Source: Blastobasis lacticolella (Eukaryota > Arthropoda > Insecta > Lepidoptera > Blastobasidae). From it: DNA of 64,000 bases. Made by a program: the position numbers and the translations under genes. Within the stretch, counting starts at the first letter, position 1. Each line of letters starts with the position of its first letter. Below, in pieces: positions 1 through 10,009 of the stretch. A model generated the notes under the pieces. The model saw only the letters and a list, made by a program, of their open reading frames with translations, was not told where the DNA came from and did no database searches. Where the stretch lies: positions 17,762,501 through 17,826,500 of the forward strand of contig LR990046.1 of the NCBI GenBank assembly GCA_905147135.1, given 5' to 3'.

Positions 1-19
1 AGCTAACATGGGGGAGCTA

Positions 20-163
20 ATGAATTAAATCACTTTTTGTACACTAGTTCCACTTTATTATGCAAACTTTATAAAATTGCTAATAATCAATTTAATTACT
101 CAAATTAAAATAAATTTTGTATAATAATGTGGAAATAGTGTACAAAAAGTGATTTAACTCATA
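20..163. mobile_element. Foldback MITE, 45-bp inverted repeats
   Basis: The left arm (about 20-66) and right arm (about 116-163) are reverse complements over about 45 bp with a few mismatches, around an AT-rich core of about 50 bp. The arms carry TTAAATCACTTTTTGTACAC. There is no coding capacity. It looks like a non-autonomous DNA transposon. The superfamily is unclear because no convincing target duplication can be read. Confidence 0.75.
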
Positions 164-169
164 ATGGAG

Positions 170-628
170 TTCCATCAGGAAGTGACAACACAAAGTATTA
201 AGATATGGAGAGCTAATTTGGAAACTAAAAATATAAAAATACGAAAAACATTCATCATCCCCTAAATCTTTGCTCGTACATTTTTAATATCCTATGAGTA
301 TCTAAATATAACAAATTCAAATTTCGCCTTGTACAGGGCTCATTTCGCGAAGCAACAAATTTATATTTGCCAATGTAATACGTTTTACATCGTGGGCTAA
401 AACTCGTTCAGTGAGTCGAAATGATTAAATTGGTGCCGAAATGTAGATCAAATTATTCACAGCCCGCACGAGTGTGTACTTACAATTCTATAATAGCCGT
501 GGCGGCTGAATGGGAAGTATGCTTACCTAGTACGACGACCTGACAAGACAACGCAAAAAGAATTTTCGATTCGTTAATGGCTGTCCATCGCATTCGCGTT
601 CATTATCCAATGCCAAGTAGATTGTGAA
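170..628. other. AT-rich DNA, no feature recognised
   Basis: No long ORF, inverted repeat or similarity to the other repeats of this window was seen here. Confidence 0.5.
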
Positions 629-641
629 TAAATTATTCTTA

Positions 642-1013
642 GTCATCATCATCATCTTGGCGTTAATGTCCCGGTAGAGCTCTCGCGCACGAGGGCCCGT
701 GGTCCGCCTTGACCATGATCAAGGATTTGGCAGATCAGGTAATTACCTGATTCTCCACTATAATTACAGTGGAGCGACTGCCAACTGACCTCCATGACCC
801 TGCTACCAGGGGATCCTGACCAGATTGGATCATGGTTACACATCTGAATGCGCAGGTTTCATCACGATGTTTTCCCTCACCGTAAGAGCATCGATTAGTA
901 TTCAACTAATGTACGTAAGTCAGAAAAGAGTCATTGGAACATGGCCGGAGCGGGATCGAACCCGGTACCTCTCGCTTACGAGTCGGATACCCTAACCGCC
1001 ACAGACGCTCATT
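642..1013 (-). mobile_element. SINE-A, near full length
   Basis: Read on the minus strand it has a tRNA-like head with A and B boxes (B box GGTTCGATCCC), a conserved body of about 270 bp, and a (GAT)n tail, which appears as catcatcatc at 643-653. The head best resembles tRNA-Thr(CGT). Imperfect direct repeats of 13 bp flank it (629-641 and 1015-1027, two mismatches), which is a plausible target duplication. RNA polymerase III would transcribe such an element. It encodes nothing. Confidence 0.85.
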
Positions 1014-1234
1014 GAATTACCCTTAGTACCTTTAATAAATTCTGGCAACATAGTACGGCTTTCCCTCCTAATATCGCGATGGTAATGATAGTGCAAGTTT
1101 AGTACGTCTACCTGGAGGCCTGCGGCCCAAAATATCGAACAGGTGCTTTCTACAGCATTATAAATGACTGCTTACTTTTATTAGATATTTGCTACGCATT
1201 ACATTACATACATAAAACTCACACCTTCACTACA

Positions 1235-1425
1235 ACACCATACAGTCGCTTTTGGGTGCGGCGAACGTGGCCGGACGTCGGACCAAGGTCGGCTCGCCCG
1301 CGCATCGGAATTGATCTAAAAGCGACTTTATTTTGAACTTAGTACGGATTAGTTTCGACTGCAACTGACGGTTGGTCGGCTTCAGCCAAATTGGATTCTG
1401 TTACTAGTTAGGGCAAATTGAGAGA
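1235..1425 (+). mobile_element. Half copy of the foldback element at 15.6-15.9 kb
   Basis: The segment with AAAGCGACTTTATTTT, CTGCAACTGACGG and TTACTAGTTAG matches 15715-15868, where the same sequence also occurs inverted. Only one arm is present here, so this copy is truncated. Confidence 0.6.
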
Positions 1426-1504
1426 AAATAAGGTAGATTAAGATTTAGAAACTGTCCATCAAGTGAAAAGGGAGCGGGTCATATTTTATCTAGAAATAAA
1501 CGCG

Positions 1505-1859
1505 TAGCGCATAAGAGAGGTAGGGCATAGCGGGGTATCTCGTTCGAATTGAAGCCGTCCGACTGGGGAAGTACCTCCACCTTACACAATATCGCAGCTA
1601 AATAATACTCTTTTAAATAGTATTGTGTTTCTGCCGATGAGTAAGGTTTCCAGTGCTCCATGGGGTGGGGATTTGGGGAACCATGGGCTTTGGCAGTGGA
1701 GTGGCTTTTGCCTTTTTGCTGCCAGAGCAACGTGTTATAGAGGTGGGCAACGCATTGGCGATACTCTTGGTGTTGCTAATGTCTATAGGCAGTGGTGACT
1801 ACTTCCCATCTGGTGGCCCGCTTGCCTGTTTGCCTATCGTATGTCATAAAAAAAACGCG
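1505..1859 (+). mobile_element. LINE 3' end, jockey/CR1-like family E
   Basis: About 350 bp ending in a run of A. It is closely similar to 52922-53275 (minus) and, in part, to 38941-39215 (minus) and 18700-18845 (plus). The 3' part reads CCATCTGGTGGCCCGCTTGC before the A tail. A short direct repeat AAACGCG (1498-1504 and 1853-1859) may be the target duplication. A 124-codon ORF here is chance read-through of 3' sequence. It is a 5'-truncated retrotransposed fragment. Confidence 0.75.
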
Positions 1860-1994
1860 GAAGTGGACGTTAGAGGGAGAGAAGCTGATTCATCGTTACG
1901 AGTTAAAGTTCGTCGCTCGTTATCATCATCATTTATTTATTTGTGGTACACAGGTTATGCAGTTGTTACAGTTTTAATAGATGGGCCCTCTGTG

Positions 1995-2215
1995 ACCTGC
2001 CATCGGCATACAAATTTAGAGGAGTAGGTATTCGTACGATTCGGATGCGAAATGAGCTCCCAGCCATAGTGTTTCGTTTGGACTATGATATGGGATTGTT
2101 CAAGAGGAATATTAGAGCTCTCTGCAGAGGCGTCCAAATGTCCATTGGCGGCGGTGACCATTTTCCATCAGGTGGCCCGCTTGCCTGTTTGTCTGCCGTT
2201 TAACATTAAAAAAAA
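1995..2215 (+). mobile_element. LINE fragment: RT C-terminus and 3' end
   Basis: Translation gives degraded LPAIVFRLDYDMGLFKRNIR followed by the FPSGGPLACL 3' signature and an A tail. It matches the RT C-terminus at 16950-17215 and 51828-52190. Family knowledge: jockey/CR1-type LINE proteins of Lepidoptera end in this way. It is a non-functional remnant. Confidence 0.75.
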
Positions 2216-2282
2216 ATTCTTGTTCAAATAACGCACCAAATAACAATTGTGTGTTGCACGTTGAGTGCCAAAAGAGGTATAT

Positions 2283-2520
2283 AGTGCGAATCTGGAAAAC
2301 CGGCCCTTAAGAGGACGACCCAGAAAAACATTCACTGATTAGATCAGTAATGTTCTCAAAAAAGCTGGGGTCCGAAGTGGTAAGATTAAAAGGAGATGTA
2401 TGAAAAGAGTTGTGGATATATGCGAGGCTGGGGAATTGTGTCAGTCAGAGTCCATAGTCTCTGCCTACCCCACCTGTGGGACACAGGCGTAAGCTTTATG
2501 TATGTATGTATGTATGTGTT
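2283..2520 (+). mobile_element. LINE 3' end with (TATG)n tail, family K
   Basis: It carries GGCCCTTAAGAGGACGACCC, a degenerate coding end, and CCCCACCTGTGGGACACAGG before (TATG)n at 2497-2516. The same sequence lies on the minus strand at 31590-31950. It appears to be the 3' end of a non-LTR retrotransposon. The clade (R4/Dong-like or other) is not resolved. Confidence 0.65.
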
Positions 2521-2879
2521 ACACGTCTATCTCTCACACACACATGCATAACAAGTCTTTATAATATTCCACCTAAAAATAATACTTTTGAAATGCTCAA
2601 GAGAGGGACTACTATCTCCTATAGTTTAGGAGGCAAGAAATCAATATGATGCTAATACATTTATAGTACCTGAACTTGTACATACAAGTACATAGTAATT
2701 ACGAGCTTTATTGCCATTTATTGTATTGTTACGTTTGTTGTAATATTTGACAAATAAATATTATTTACTTATTATTTATGTTTCGTTATTTGTTTTGTTT
2801 TGTGCATTACGAGTACATACTATACTAAGATGATGATGAAAAGGCGTCCGGCCCGCCTGGTGCTAGTTAGATACAGTGA

Positions 2880-3155
2880 CCTTTGCTACACCAGTTTACA
2901 AAATATTAGTCAAACAACTTAATAGAAACATACAACTTAAACGGATATTACGATGTGAAGAACTTTGCACAACTATTAAATCGAGATAAGAACACTCGAT
3001 TAAGAGGTCACCACTCGACATTGGTACAAAGTTTCTCCACCAACTACGCGCACAAGCGTTTCTACAGCAACAGAGTCGTAACACTTTGGAACAAGTTACC
3101 TGAGCAAGTTGTATCAGCACCCACCAATGCCTTTAATAAATCGATTCGATGAATA
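2880..3155 (+). pseudogene. CR1/L2-like reverse transcriptase C-terminal remnant
   Basis: A 65-codon ORF (2955-3152) contains FYSNRVVTLWNKLPEQVVSA, the conserved C-terminal motif of CR1/L2-type LINE reverse transcriptases (F..RV...WN.LP..VV.A). No catalytic domain is present. This differs from the other LINE groups in the window, so it is a separate family. It is a truncated fossil. Confidence 0.7.
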
Positions 3156-3164
3156 TTTACAGAA

Positions 3165-3335
3165 AAACGAGGGAATTGAACGAATTACCTGCGAGTGTAT
3201 TTCTTTATCATTATAATCTATGACGTCTTCAAGGCCAGAGTGAATAGGCTGTTCCTAGACAGGCATGCTTCGTCGTCGGCCACATCGTCACTTACAACAA
3301 GGTGAGGTGCCTGGCTAGTCCACTTATAAAAAAAC
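3165..3335 (+). mobile_element. LINE 3' end, family N
   Basis: It encodes a frameshifted NELPASVFLYHYNL..VFKARVNRLF-like stretch, then CACTTACAACAAGGTGAGGT and an A-rich tail. It is the same family as 22122-22345, 33548-33745 and 45360-45740 (minus). Confidence 0.65.
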
Positions 3336-3700
3336 AAAATGAATTAATTGAGAATGTCAAATAGGCTGAGGATAGTCAGATACAGACCTATCAGTTGTTC
3401 CAACAACAGAGGTACTAACGTAACTGTGTAGACTTATATTTGTTCGAGCGAATAGTAAAGTAATGCCAATTTTCTCACCAATGAGCAAAGAAACACTGAA
3501 AAGCGTTTGGCAATATTCACAGCCAATATTGATCGTTAAATTTAGGTCGTGCTTGTGAGCCAGAATGCCGTGACATAACACAAACTCTTAAGGCGGGCAT
3601 GGCGTCCATTTCTAGAAATTAATTACTTTAAACTTCCAGATAGCTGTTGCAGGCCATATTTCCAATCTAAAAAAATACAAAGAATAGTTGAAGAACTAAA
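3336..3700. other. No feature recognised
   Basis: AT-rich sequence. A 74-codon minus-strand ORF (3357-3581) shows no recognisable motif. Confidence 0.4.
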
Positions 3701-3857
3701 GTAAAAGTATTAAAAGTATCGCCGAATACATATTAGTTTTTTTTTTTATTTAAACATATCATGAATTACTCTATAGAAATTAGGTTTAATCGCTTAGATC
3801 TCAGGATTTACAGTCACTACAATTTCTTTTATATAAATATTTGGATCTTTATAGATT

Positions 3858-3909
3858 CATTCAGCGATACTTTTAGTTACGTTATCGTAACTAAAAGTAT
3901 CGCTGAATG
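3858..3909. repeat. Perfect 24-bp palindrome, 4-nt loop
   Basis: Arms 3858-3881 and 3886-3909 are exact reverse complements around TTAT. The arm core AAAGTATCGCTGAAT recurs with changes at about 3713-3728 and 34786-34806, so the arm itself may derive from a dispersed repeat. Confidence 0.85.
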
Positions 3910-4089
3910 GATTTTGTATTCAGGGGATAGTTTTTCAATAACAAGCTTTCAAATTTAGCACTTTTTTGCACTAACGCATCGCTCTGCGTTCCAAAATGCG
4001 TGATACAACAATCACCATTATTCCTTCAGAAATGCATTTGCAATTTCAATTTAAATTGACAGGCTATTTACAACTTACTAAGTAGATAT

Positions 4090-4135
4090 TAGACCGCGTC
4101 TCACCTAATGCTGAGATTAGGTGAGAGGCGGTCTA
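4090..4135. repeat. Near-perfect 20-bp palindrome, 6-nt loop
   Basis: Arms 4090-4109 and 4116-4135 pair with one mismatch around GCTGAG. No flanking element was recognised. Confidence 0.85.
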
Positions 4136-4189
4136 TATTGTTGTAATTAATTAGAGATATGTGCCAGAGTTTGTACAAAGTGTGATATT

Positions 4190-4362
4190 TTTATGTAATA
4201 CGGCAGACAAACATCAGCAACACTAGGGGCGCTACTAATGTGTTTCACGCCTCTAAGAAAACTTATTATTTACCTCTTGAACGATCCCACATCATAATCC
4301 GAAGGAAACACTGTAACTGGGAGCTCATTTCACATCCGAATCGTACGAGCGAGACATTTATT
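4190..4362 (-). mobile_element. LINE fragment, RT C-terminus
   Basis: The minus strand matches the RT C-terminal region of family E (compare 51940-52030): RT-type FERTFLARTNRMWNEL homologue, then LDYDM.. homologue and 3' sequence. Several substitutions and deletions are present. Confidence 0.65.
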
Positions 4363-4657
4363 GAAAAGTTATTTATATTGACAAATTCGGTGAGTCGTTT
4401 CTTACCGGTGTGTAAATTTATCAGAAATATAGCGTAAAACGTCGCCAGTTCGTCTCTCTGCATTGTGGTATCTGTTTTCTGTGCCACCGGTTCATATTTT
4501 ATGCATTTACTATGACTCCCCCGCGGCGAAAACCTGCGCAGTCGAAACTTTGTGAATTTTCAAGTATCAAGTTGGTATGTCATACGTACATTTCTAACTA
4601 ACAATAAATACAACTGTACTATCTTTATACTGTATTTATGCTTGTTACGTTTATTGC

Positions 4658-4915
4658 GATATATATACATGATATAAAACAAAGTCGCTTCCCGTCGTCT
4701 GATCATAAATATGTACGAATTTATCTACGCTTAGATTTTTTAAACTACGCAACAGATTTTAATGCGGTTTTCAACAATAGATAGAGTGATTCAAGTGGAA
4801 GGTTTATAAGCAAGTAAAAATGGTAGGTAGAGGTAAAGTTGGTGTTAAGTAGGTGTAGGGGAGGGGTAGGGTAGGGTACGACGCTACGTGAACGAAGTCG
4901 CGCCAGGTCCACTAG
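4658..4915 (+). mobile_element. Helitron-like element, degenerate 5' end
   Basis: It has the Lepidoptera-wide layout of a 5' part with ATAAAACAAAGTCGCTTCCC, a middle TTTTAAACTACGCAACAG, a TAGGGTAGGG tract, and a 3' end GAAGTCGCGCCAGGTCCACTAG followed by T. A short CG-rich hairpin lies before the terminal CTAG, as in Helitrons. The 5' boundary is uncertain. It is non-autonomous. Confidence 0.65.
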
Positions 4916-5305
4916 TAGAAATAATAAAATAACTTTGTAAAACGCCGAAAAAGGTCGATTTCTCATATAGCGACATAACTGTTTTCGACTTTTTTGTGAA
5001 ATTATTTAGTATCTGGCTGTTATGGGTCCAGAGATCCAGGCCTTTTAGTAATAGGGTTTCTTGGTTACACTGTAAAACAGAAAATAGTGAGATGGATATA
5101 CAAATACACACATACGTAAATACCGACCCAAATTATAGAACATTTTGTCATTGACTGGATTAGTCATGCTGCGAATTGTAGTTTTAATACTTGAGACTAT
5201 TTGCTTTGTGGTTAAAGAACGATTTAGCCATTTATTTTTAGATATTTAGTTAATCTAAGATGAATACAAAACCATATTTAGCATTTTTGCGATTTACTCT
5301 GTATA
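4916..5305. other. No feature recognised
   Basis: AT-rich sequence. Short overlapping ORFs have no known motif. Confidence 0.4.
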
Positions 5306-5310
5306 AGACC

Positions 5311-5445
5311 GACCCTTTTCTCTGTGGGGGTAGGCAAAGACTTGCTACGGTCCTGACACGTCCTCTAGCGCTTCTTCCATATTCATTAACTTTTCATACA
5401 TGCTCGACGGCTTACGGAACTCTTGACCTGACCTTTCTTTAAAAT
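5311..5445 (+). mobile_element. Dispersed repeat, family V (LINE end?)
   Basis: GGGGGTAGGCAAAGACTTGC, CTTCTTCCATATTCATTAAC and ATGCTCGACGGCTTA recur in diverged form at 63410-63580. It resembles a common lepidopteran repeat. The nature is inferred only. Confidence 0.5.
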
Positions 5446-5485
5446 ATCTGACGACCTACGACGAATATCTGATTTCTATATATTT

Positions 5486-5763
5486 GACGACCTGAGTGGT
5501 TCAATGGTCAACATGCCGGGTCTGCCACGCAAGAGGTCCCGGGTTCGATTCCCGGCCGGGCAGAAATTGAAATGATGAATTTTAATTTCTGTTACGGGTC
5601 TGGGTTTTCTTTGTATAAAATGTTTATAAAAAAAAAAAAAAAGGATGTAAGTAGTATATCAGTTATCTAGCACCCATAGTACAAGCTTTGCTTAGTTTGG
5701 GGCTAGATGGTGCTGTGTGAATTAGTCCACGAATATTTATTTATTTTATTTATTTATTTATTT
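5486..5763 (+). mobile_element. SINE-B, full length
   Basis: The head 5486-5563 closely resembles tRNA-Gly(GCC): CTGCCACGCAAGAGG, then B box GGTTCGATTCC at 5542-5552 and the pairing CCGGCCGGG. The body contains GTTACGGGTCTGGGT, an A-rich linker and GGGGCTAGATGGTGCTGTG, and ends in (ATTT)n at 5731-5763. It is a Pol III-type non-autonomous retroelement. This is the reference copy for the window. Confidence 0.88.
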
Positions 5764-5829
5764 TATCTCCTATTTGATCGTGATTATGGTCGTTGGAAGG
5801 GGAAGACTGACTTCCTTTCACTCCTGCTA

Positions 5830-5930
5830 TATACGCCTGGTATTGCAAACGTCCATAGGCTGCGGTGACTGCTTATCATCAGGGGGGCCGTAAGCTTGTT
5901 TGCCACCATAGTGGTATAAAAAAATAAATA
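5830..5930 (+). mobile_element. LINE 3' end, family M
   Basis: GGTATTGCAAACGTCCATAG, GCTGCGGTGACTGCTTA and TTTGCCACCATAGTGGTATA precede an A-rich end. The same 3' end occurs at 34880-35095, 59382-59480 and, on the minus strand, 20370-20452. Confidence 0.7.
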
Positions 5931-6139
5931 TGCTTGGAACAATACACACTTCGCCATCTAGCCCCAAAGTAAACAAAGCTTGTGTTAAGTGTGTTAGATA
6001 ACTGATAAACTACTTTTTACATTTTAACATACATTATTATTATACATACTACAGCCAGTCCCGTAACAGAAATTTAATCGAATCCGGGACCTCTGCGAGG
6101 CTGATAGGCATGTTAACCAACTGAACGACTCAGATCGTC
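5926..6139 (-). mobile_element. SINE-B, diverged
   Basis: Minus-strand copy with the tRNA head at the right end (GACGATCTGAGTCGTTCAG-like), a damaged B box, and the body with TAGCCCCAAAGTAA. It faces the copy at 5486-5763, with a LINE-M end between them. Confidence 0.75.
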
Positions 6140-6240
6140 AAAATAGCTGTAGCTATAGATCTATGGATCGAAATATGTTATACTACTCGACATCGCAATA
6201 TGTACTAGGTAGACTTTTATACGCATACTTAAAATTCAAA

Positions 6241-6411
6241 ATTTATTTATTGATTAGGACATTAAATTTCTCTTTAAATCGTCAAAAAGGAGGAAAGTAG
6301 GAAGGAAGCACACAGTTACACGCTGGCCGCCCCATGGCAGCAGCAAACCCACCCCACGCCAGTCACGACCAGACCGTGCCCGGCAATGCCAGGCAAAGCC
6401 GGACCGCGCTT
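6241..6411 (-). mobile_element. Retroelement 3' end, family P
   Basis: The minus strand ends in GATTTAAAGAGAAATTTAAT-like sequence after a GC-rich part containing GGTCTGGTCGTGACTGGCG. Related plus-strand copies are at 10010-10235 and 43935-44165, and a minus fragment at 49530-49580. Confidence 0.6.
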
Positions 6412-6654
6412 AATATATTATATAAATAGGTCTAGTAAAATTAAGAAAAACCACCTAAAACTACAGCAAGAGTAAGCCAGTCTACAAAGGCAGCATCCGT
6501 TCACGAGTATAACGCAGGGCCCAGCCATCGTCCAATTCAACCATATTTGAGGAAAAAGAGCGACCCGGCCCCCACGCCACCGCCAGACAGACTTTTAAGT
6601 GAGCGTGCATTACACATGCTGCATGTGATAGGTAGCTGCTATCCTATCCCTAGC

Positions 6655-7052
6655 TTACCCCTACCATTTTCTCCTACTGCCTTAACCCTACCCTATCACT
6701 ATCCTACCCCTACCCTACCACTATCTTACCTCTACCCTCATCATCACAGCCCGTAACAGTCCACTGCAGGACTTAGGGCCTCTCCCACGAAAGAGGAGGT
6801 ATTGCCATAATCTCCACGCTTGGCAGGCGGGTTGGAGATCGCAGTGTTTAAATATAACAATGAAAAATGCTGCTGCCCATTTTCCAGACTACGGAGACTC
6901 TTGATTTTTTGCCTCGAAAAGATTAGTCGCCTTGTACGACACCCATGAGTGTAAGGGGTTGGTGCTATTCTACTCTGCCGGACACCACACCTACCCTACC
7001 CTACCACTATCTTAGCCCTACCCTACCCCTACTTTAACTACTACCCTACCCC
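6655..7052. repeat. (CCTAC)n-rich degenerate tract split by SINE-C
   Basis: CCTAC/CCCTAC repeats occupy 6655-6735 and 6989-7052 on either side of a SINE-C copy. The reverse complement is the TAGGG-rich tract found inside Helitron-like elements at 4.8 and 40.5 kb, so this may be a Helitron-derived microsatellite. Confidence 0.7.
6737..6988 (-). mobile_element. SINE-C, full length
   Basis: On the minus strand it runs from TGGTGTCCGGCAGAGTAGAA to GCAGTGGACTGTTACGGGC and (GAT)n. It is inserted in the CCTAC tract, so the target duplication cannot be read. Confidence 0.85.
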
Positions 7053-7378
7053 TACCCAACCGAAGACAGAAGTCATTATGTGTGGGAAAGGAAGGAAATT
7101 TAACGCCGCTTCCAAGGTGGTTCTCCGTGGGGGAAAGAAACGGCGAGAAACCCACAGAGACTACGTAAATTCTTTTTTTTTTAAACATGTCTTATGTTTT
7201 AATACATTATTTGTCCTATATACTATCTTAAAAGTAAATACCTGTATAGAACAGCAGTTCAGTCCCATGGACTTTTGTCATTTTCATATTCAGATCTACT
7301 ATAATAACTTTTATGACATAATTTGATTTTAATAGTGGCTTTAAATTGATTCAATGATAAATTATGTATATCTTAATT
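7053..7378. other. Unassigned sequence with an 82-codon ORF
   Basis: A plus-strand ORF (7078-7326) begins with a basic stretch (GGKKRRETHRDYV) and becomes AT-driven afterwards. There is no recognisable domain and no evidence of expression. Confidence 0.25.
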
Positions 7379-7740
7379 ACTTATTATACATATAACACCC
7401 AGATCCGTAACTGAAATTAACATTCATCATTTCAACTTGCAGTGTGGCAGACAGATGTTCCTCAACTGATCCACTCAGGTCGTCGTATGCACTTTTCTAT
7501 GGTCGTATGTATGTTTGAGGTACACGGTACGGTACCTGTAACACAGTAAAAACTGAAAATAAATATAATACAGAATATACAGATAACAAAAAATGTACTT
7601 AAAACAATATCTTACGTAGCCTATTACTTAATTGGTTTGTCTGCAATAACTGAACTCTCGTCTCTAAATTGACTTTAATTGTATCGTCAATATTTTAGCT
7701 AAGCACATAAAAGTCAATTACACAACCACCAATAAGCGTA
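7379..7740 (-). repeat. Inverted duplicate of 27149-27505
   Basis: The reverse complement matches 27149-27505 almost base for base. The unit contains about 250 bp of otherwise unknown sequence joined to a SINE-B copy in which the B box is deleted (CCACACTGCAAGTTGAAATG in place of the normal head end). The shared deletion shows that the unit was copied after the SINE was damaged. Confidence 0.85.
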
Positions 7741-7865
7741 AAATTTTAACAGGGCTTTCTATTAAAATATCTGAGAGCGTTCTTAAGAGCTTTTGATGCC
7801 GCAGTTATTACTTTTTGTACAAAAATAGGGCACTACATTATTATGACGTAATTATGTCAGTAAGA

Positions 7866-7992
7866 GTAAGCCCTCGTACGCGCTGATCGGTCTGCATGCG
7901 TCGCCCCCTACCTGGATGAGCTCGCTTAACTTCCCTTTGTTTTCCGTTAGATTTTTGACTTTTGAAAAGAGATTAATTAACGTAATCCTAAT
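7866..7992 (-). mobile_element. Half copy of GC-rich foldback, family I
   Basis: The minus strand matches 11505-11627: AAGCGAGCTCATCCAGGTAG, GGGGCGACGCATGCAG, then CAGCGCGTACGAG. It is one arm only. Confidence 0.65.
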
Positions 7993-8071
7993 TCAATAAA
8001 TACTTTTTCATTTTTCATTTTCATTTTCATTGACATTCATTATGTCTGAACTAGATGCTCTCAATAATTAT

Positions 8072-8266
8072 ACTATTACTGTTGTCAACAATTCTCTGAT
8101 TTAATGATTGCAATTGTTACCTTTGCTATAACCTATGATCGATGAAATAGTTTCAGTTTTTTGCAATGGAACTTTGTTGGAAACTGAACCCATTAAATAG
8201 ATGACAAAGTAACAAATTCAACCATTGAAATTAGAGAATTAAAAAAATGGTTAGCAACGTAGTTAG
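8072..8266. mobile_element. Foldback MITE, family F, copy 1
   Basis: Inverted arms GTCAACAATTCTCTGATTT and its relative at 8220-8266 enclose about 100 bp. It is the same family as 23051-23223 but more diverged. Confidence 0.65.
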
Positions 8267-8276
8267 CCTACTGGTC

Positions 8277-8627
8277 TTCTTGGCGTTAACGTCCCAGTTG
8301 TGCTTTCACGCGCGAGGCCCCGGGGCCCGCCTTGACCATGATCCAGGATTTGGAAGACCAGATTATTACAATGGAGGGACTGCCGTCTAACCTCCGTGAC
8401 TCTGTTAACTGGGGAACCTGACCAGATTGGATTATGGTTCCATATTCAGTAGCCTGAATGACCAGGTTTCAATAGGATGTATTCCCTCACCGTAAGAGCA
8501 CTGGTTAGAGTACAACTAATGTATATAAATCAGAAAAGAGTCAATTGTAAATAGCGGCAATGGGGATTGAATCCGATACCTCTCGCTTACTAGTCGGACC
8601 CCTTAACCATTAGGCCACCGACGCTCT
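8277..8627 (-). mobile_element. SINE-A, full length, diverged
   Basis: Head at the right end (GAGCGTCGGTGGCC... region at 8560-8627), body and degraded tail at the left. The order is the same as the 642-1013 copy. Confidence 0.83.
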
Positions 8628-8639
8628 ATGACGATCATA

Positions 8640-8985
8640 GGATCTACCTACGAATATATCGCAATGGAAAAAGATTCAAAAGTCAAAGCTTCTTTGCCCA
8701 CACAATAGGATCAGTAATAACTATATCCGTGACACAAACAAGGTGGGTGAAAGATTTTTTAGAATCACAGACGTGTATGGGTCAACTCAATCACACAACT
8801 CATGAATTCGAAGCTTGACAAGGTGTTAGAAATTTTGAGAAAGCCCCGATATGAACCGATGGGCGAAGTGCAAGAATTGCCGTCTGATCCTTTAAGATAA
8901 CTTTCCTTTTTTTTTTTTACGTTTGAATAGAGTTTAATGAACAGAATTTTAATTTAAAAAATATCAATCAATAAATCAAATAATT
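8640..8985. other. No feature recognised
   Basis: AT-rich sequence without similarity to other parts of the window. Confidence 0.4.
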
Positions 8986-9042
8986 TATTTGTGAAACACA
9001 AGTACAGTGAGATATTACAATCCACCGTAAGGCATACAGATA

Positions 9043-9342
9043 TTAAATACCTACATCAAATTGAAATAATATTTTAATCTTCCTTTGGAGGACGTCTATG
9101 TCCAGTAGTGATTCAGTATGATGCATGTGATATTTTACGTCAATATAAAATACAGAAGCAGGTAAATTATGTAGTAAGTAAATAGATTTGCATTTCGTAA
9201 AGAGACAGTGGAACCCGTGAAGACCCAGGTGTTCACTATACATCGCCATTACTATCACGTGCAATGAAGCCACCAGGAGTCCAGACAGCGTTGTATAATC
9301 CAATTTGGAACGCACGTTACCTGGGCGTATAAATTCATCCAT
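9043..9342 (-). CDS. Unidentified 99-codon ORF, probably not a gene
   Basis: Reads from ATG (9342) to a stop at 9043-9045 on the minus strand, in sequence not explained by any repeat of the window. On the same strand AATAAA occurs about 50 bp downstream of the stop (near 8990) and is followed by AT-rich sequence, so the arrangement is that of a last exon or a retroposed end. The protein has one moderately hydrophobic stretch (about residues 18-32, LSGLLVASLHVIVMAMY) and no recognised motif. Other ORFs of this size in the window are chance products, so I give it low weight. Confidence 0.15.
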   Translation of the reverse strand: MDEFIRPGNVRSKLDYTTLSGLLVASLHVIVMAMYSEHLGLHGFHCLFTKCKSIYLLHNLPASVFYIDVKYHMHHTESLLDIDVLQRKIKILFQFDVGI

Positions 9343-9558
9343 CCACCCTTTTCATCGGGAACGGAACGATAAATGAATGCAATTCAATACGGAGGGTGAG
9401 TTGAATTGAACAGGTATAGCTTCGATCAATTTAATGCCAGTTGGCTAGTGTAAGCTGACCCTTGACTGTGTATGGCCGTAGATCAATAGCCCTTTAATAA
9501 TAATATTAATCTGAACGTGATGTCGAAGGATACATAGCAAATCTCCTTGACCTGAGGC

Positions 9559-9830
9559 CCATCTGTCAGCCGTATTATGTCCGGCAGAGTAGAATAGCAT
9601 CAACCCCTTACACCCGTGGGTGTCGTACAAGGCGACTAATGTTTCCAGACAAAAGATCTAGGGTCTCCATAGGCTGGAAAATGGGCAAAGTTTTTTCCAT
9701 TGATATATTTAAAACACTGCGATCTCCAACCTGCCCCCCCAGCGTGGAGATTATGGTTAGAACCTCACCTTTCGTGGGAGAGGCCCTACATCTTGCAGTG
9801 GACTGTTACGGGCTGTGATTATGATGTTGA
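9559..9830 (+). mobile_element. SINE-C with 11-bp target duplication
   Basis: Full-length copy. TGACCTGAGGC flanks it exactly at 9548-9558 and 9831-9841. The 3' end is degenerate (GATTATGATGTTGA) where other copies have (GAT)n. Confidence 0.88.
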
Positions 9831-10009
9831 TGACCTGAGGCATAAGTTTGCTCATTTTATTTTATTCCAACTCCATCACGATGGAGACAAATTGGTATTA
9901 TGCAAAAATGTTTATTGGAGTCGTAATGGATTCATAATTGACTCTTAATTGAAAAGTTATTAATGCTCCCTTCTTCTGAAATCTACCAAGAGACTGCCGT
10001 TTCTATAAT

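Noticed and set aside
4090..4135. microRNA precursor
   Set aside because: The 46-bp hairpin is shorter than an animal pre-miRNA and has almost no bulges. A palindrome by rearrangement is simpler.
5486..5563. tRNA-Gly(GCC) gene
   Set aside because: The 3' half resembles tRNA-Gly strongly, but the 5' acceptor strand does not match the 3' end and the unit continues into the SINE-B body and tail.
6655..7052. Telomere-like repeat
   Set aside because: The unit is CCTAC/CCCTAC, not the insect telomeric CCTAA, it is degenerate, and it resembles the tract inside Helitron-like elements.
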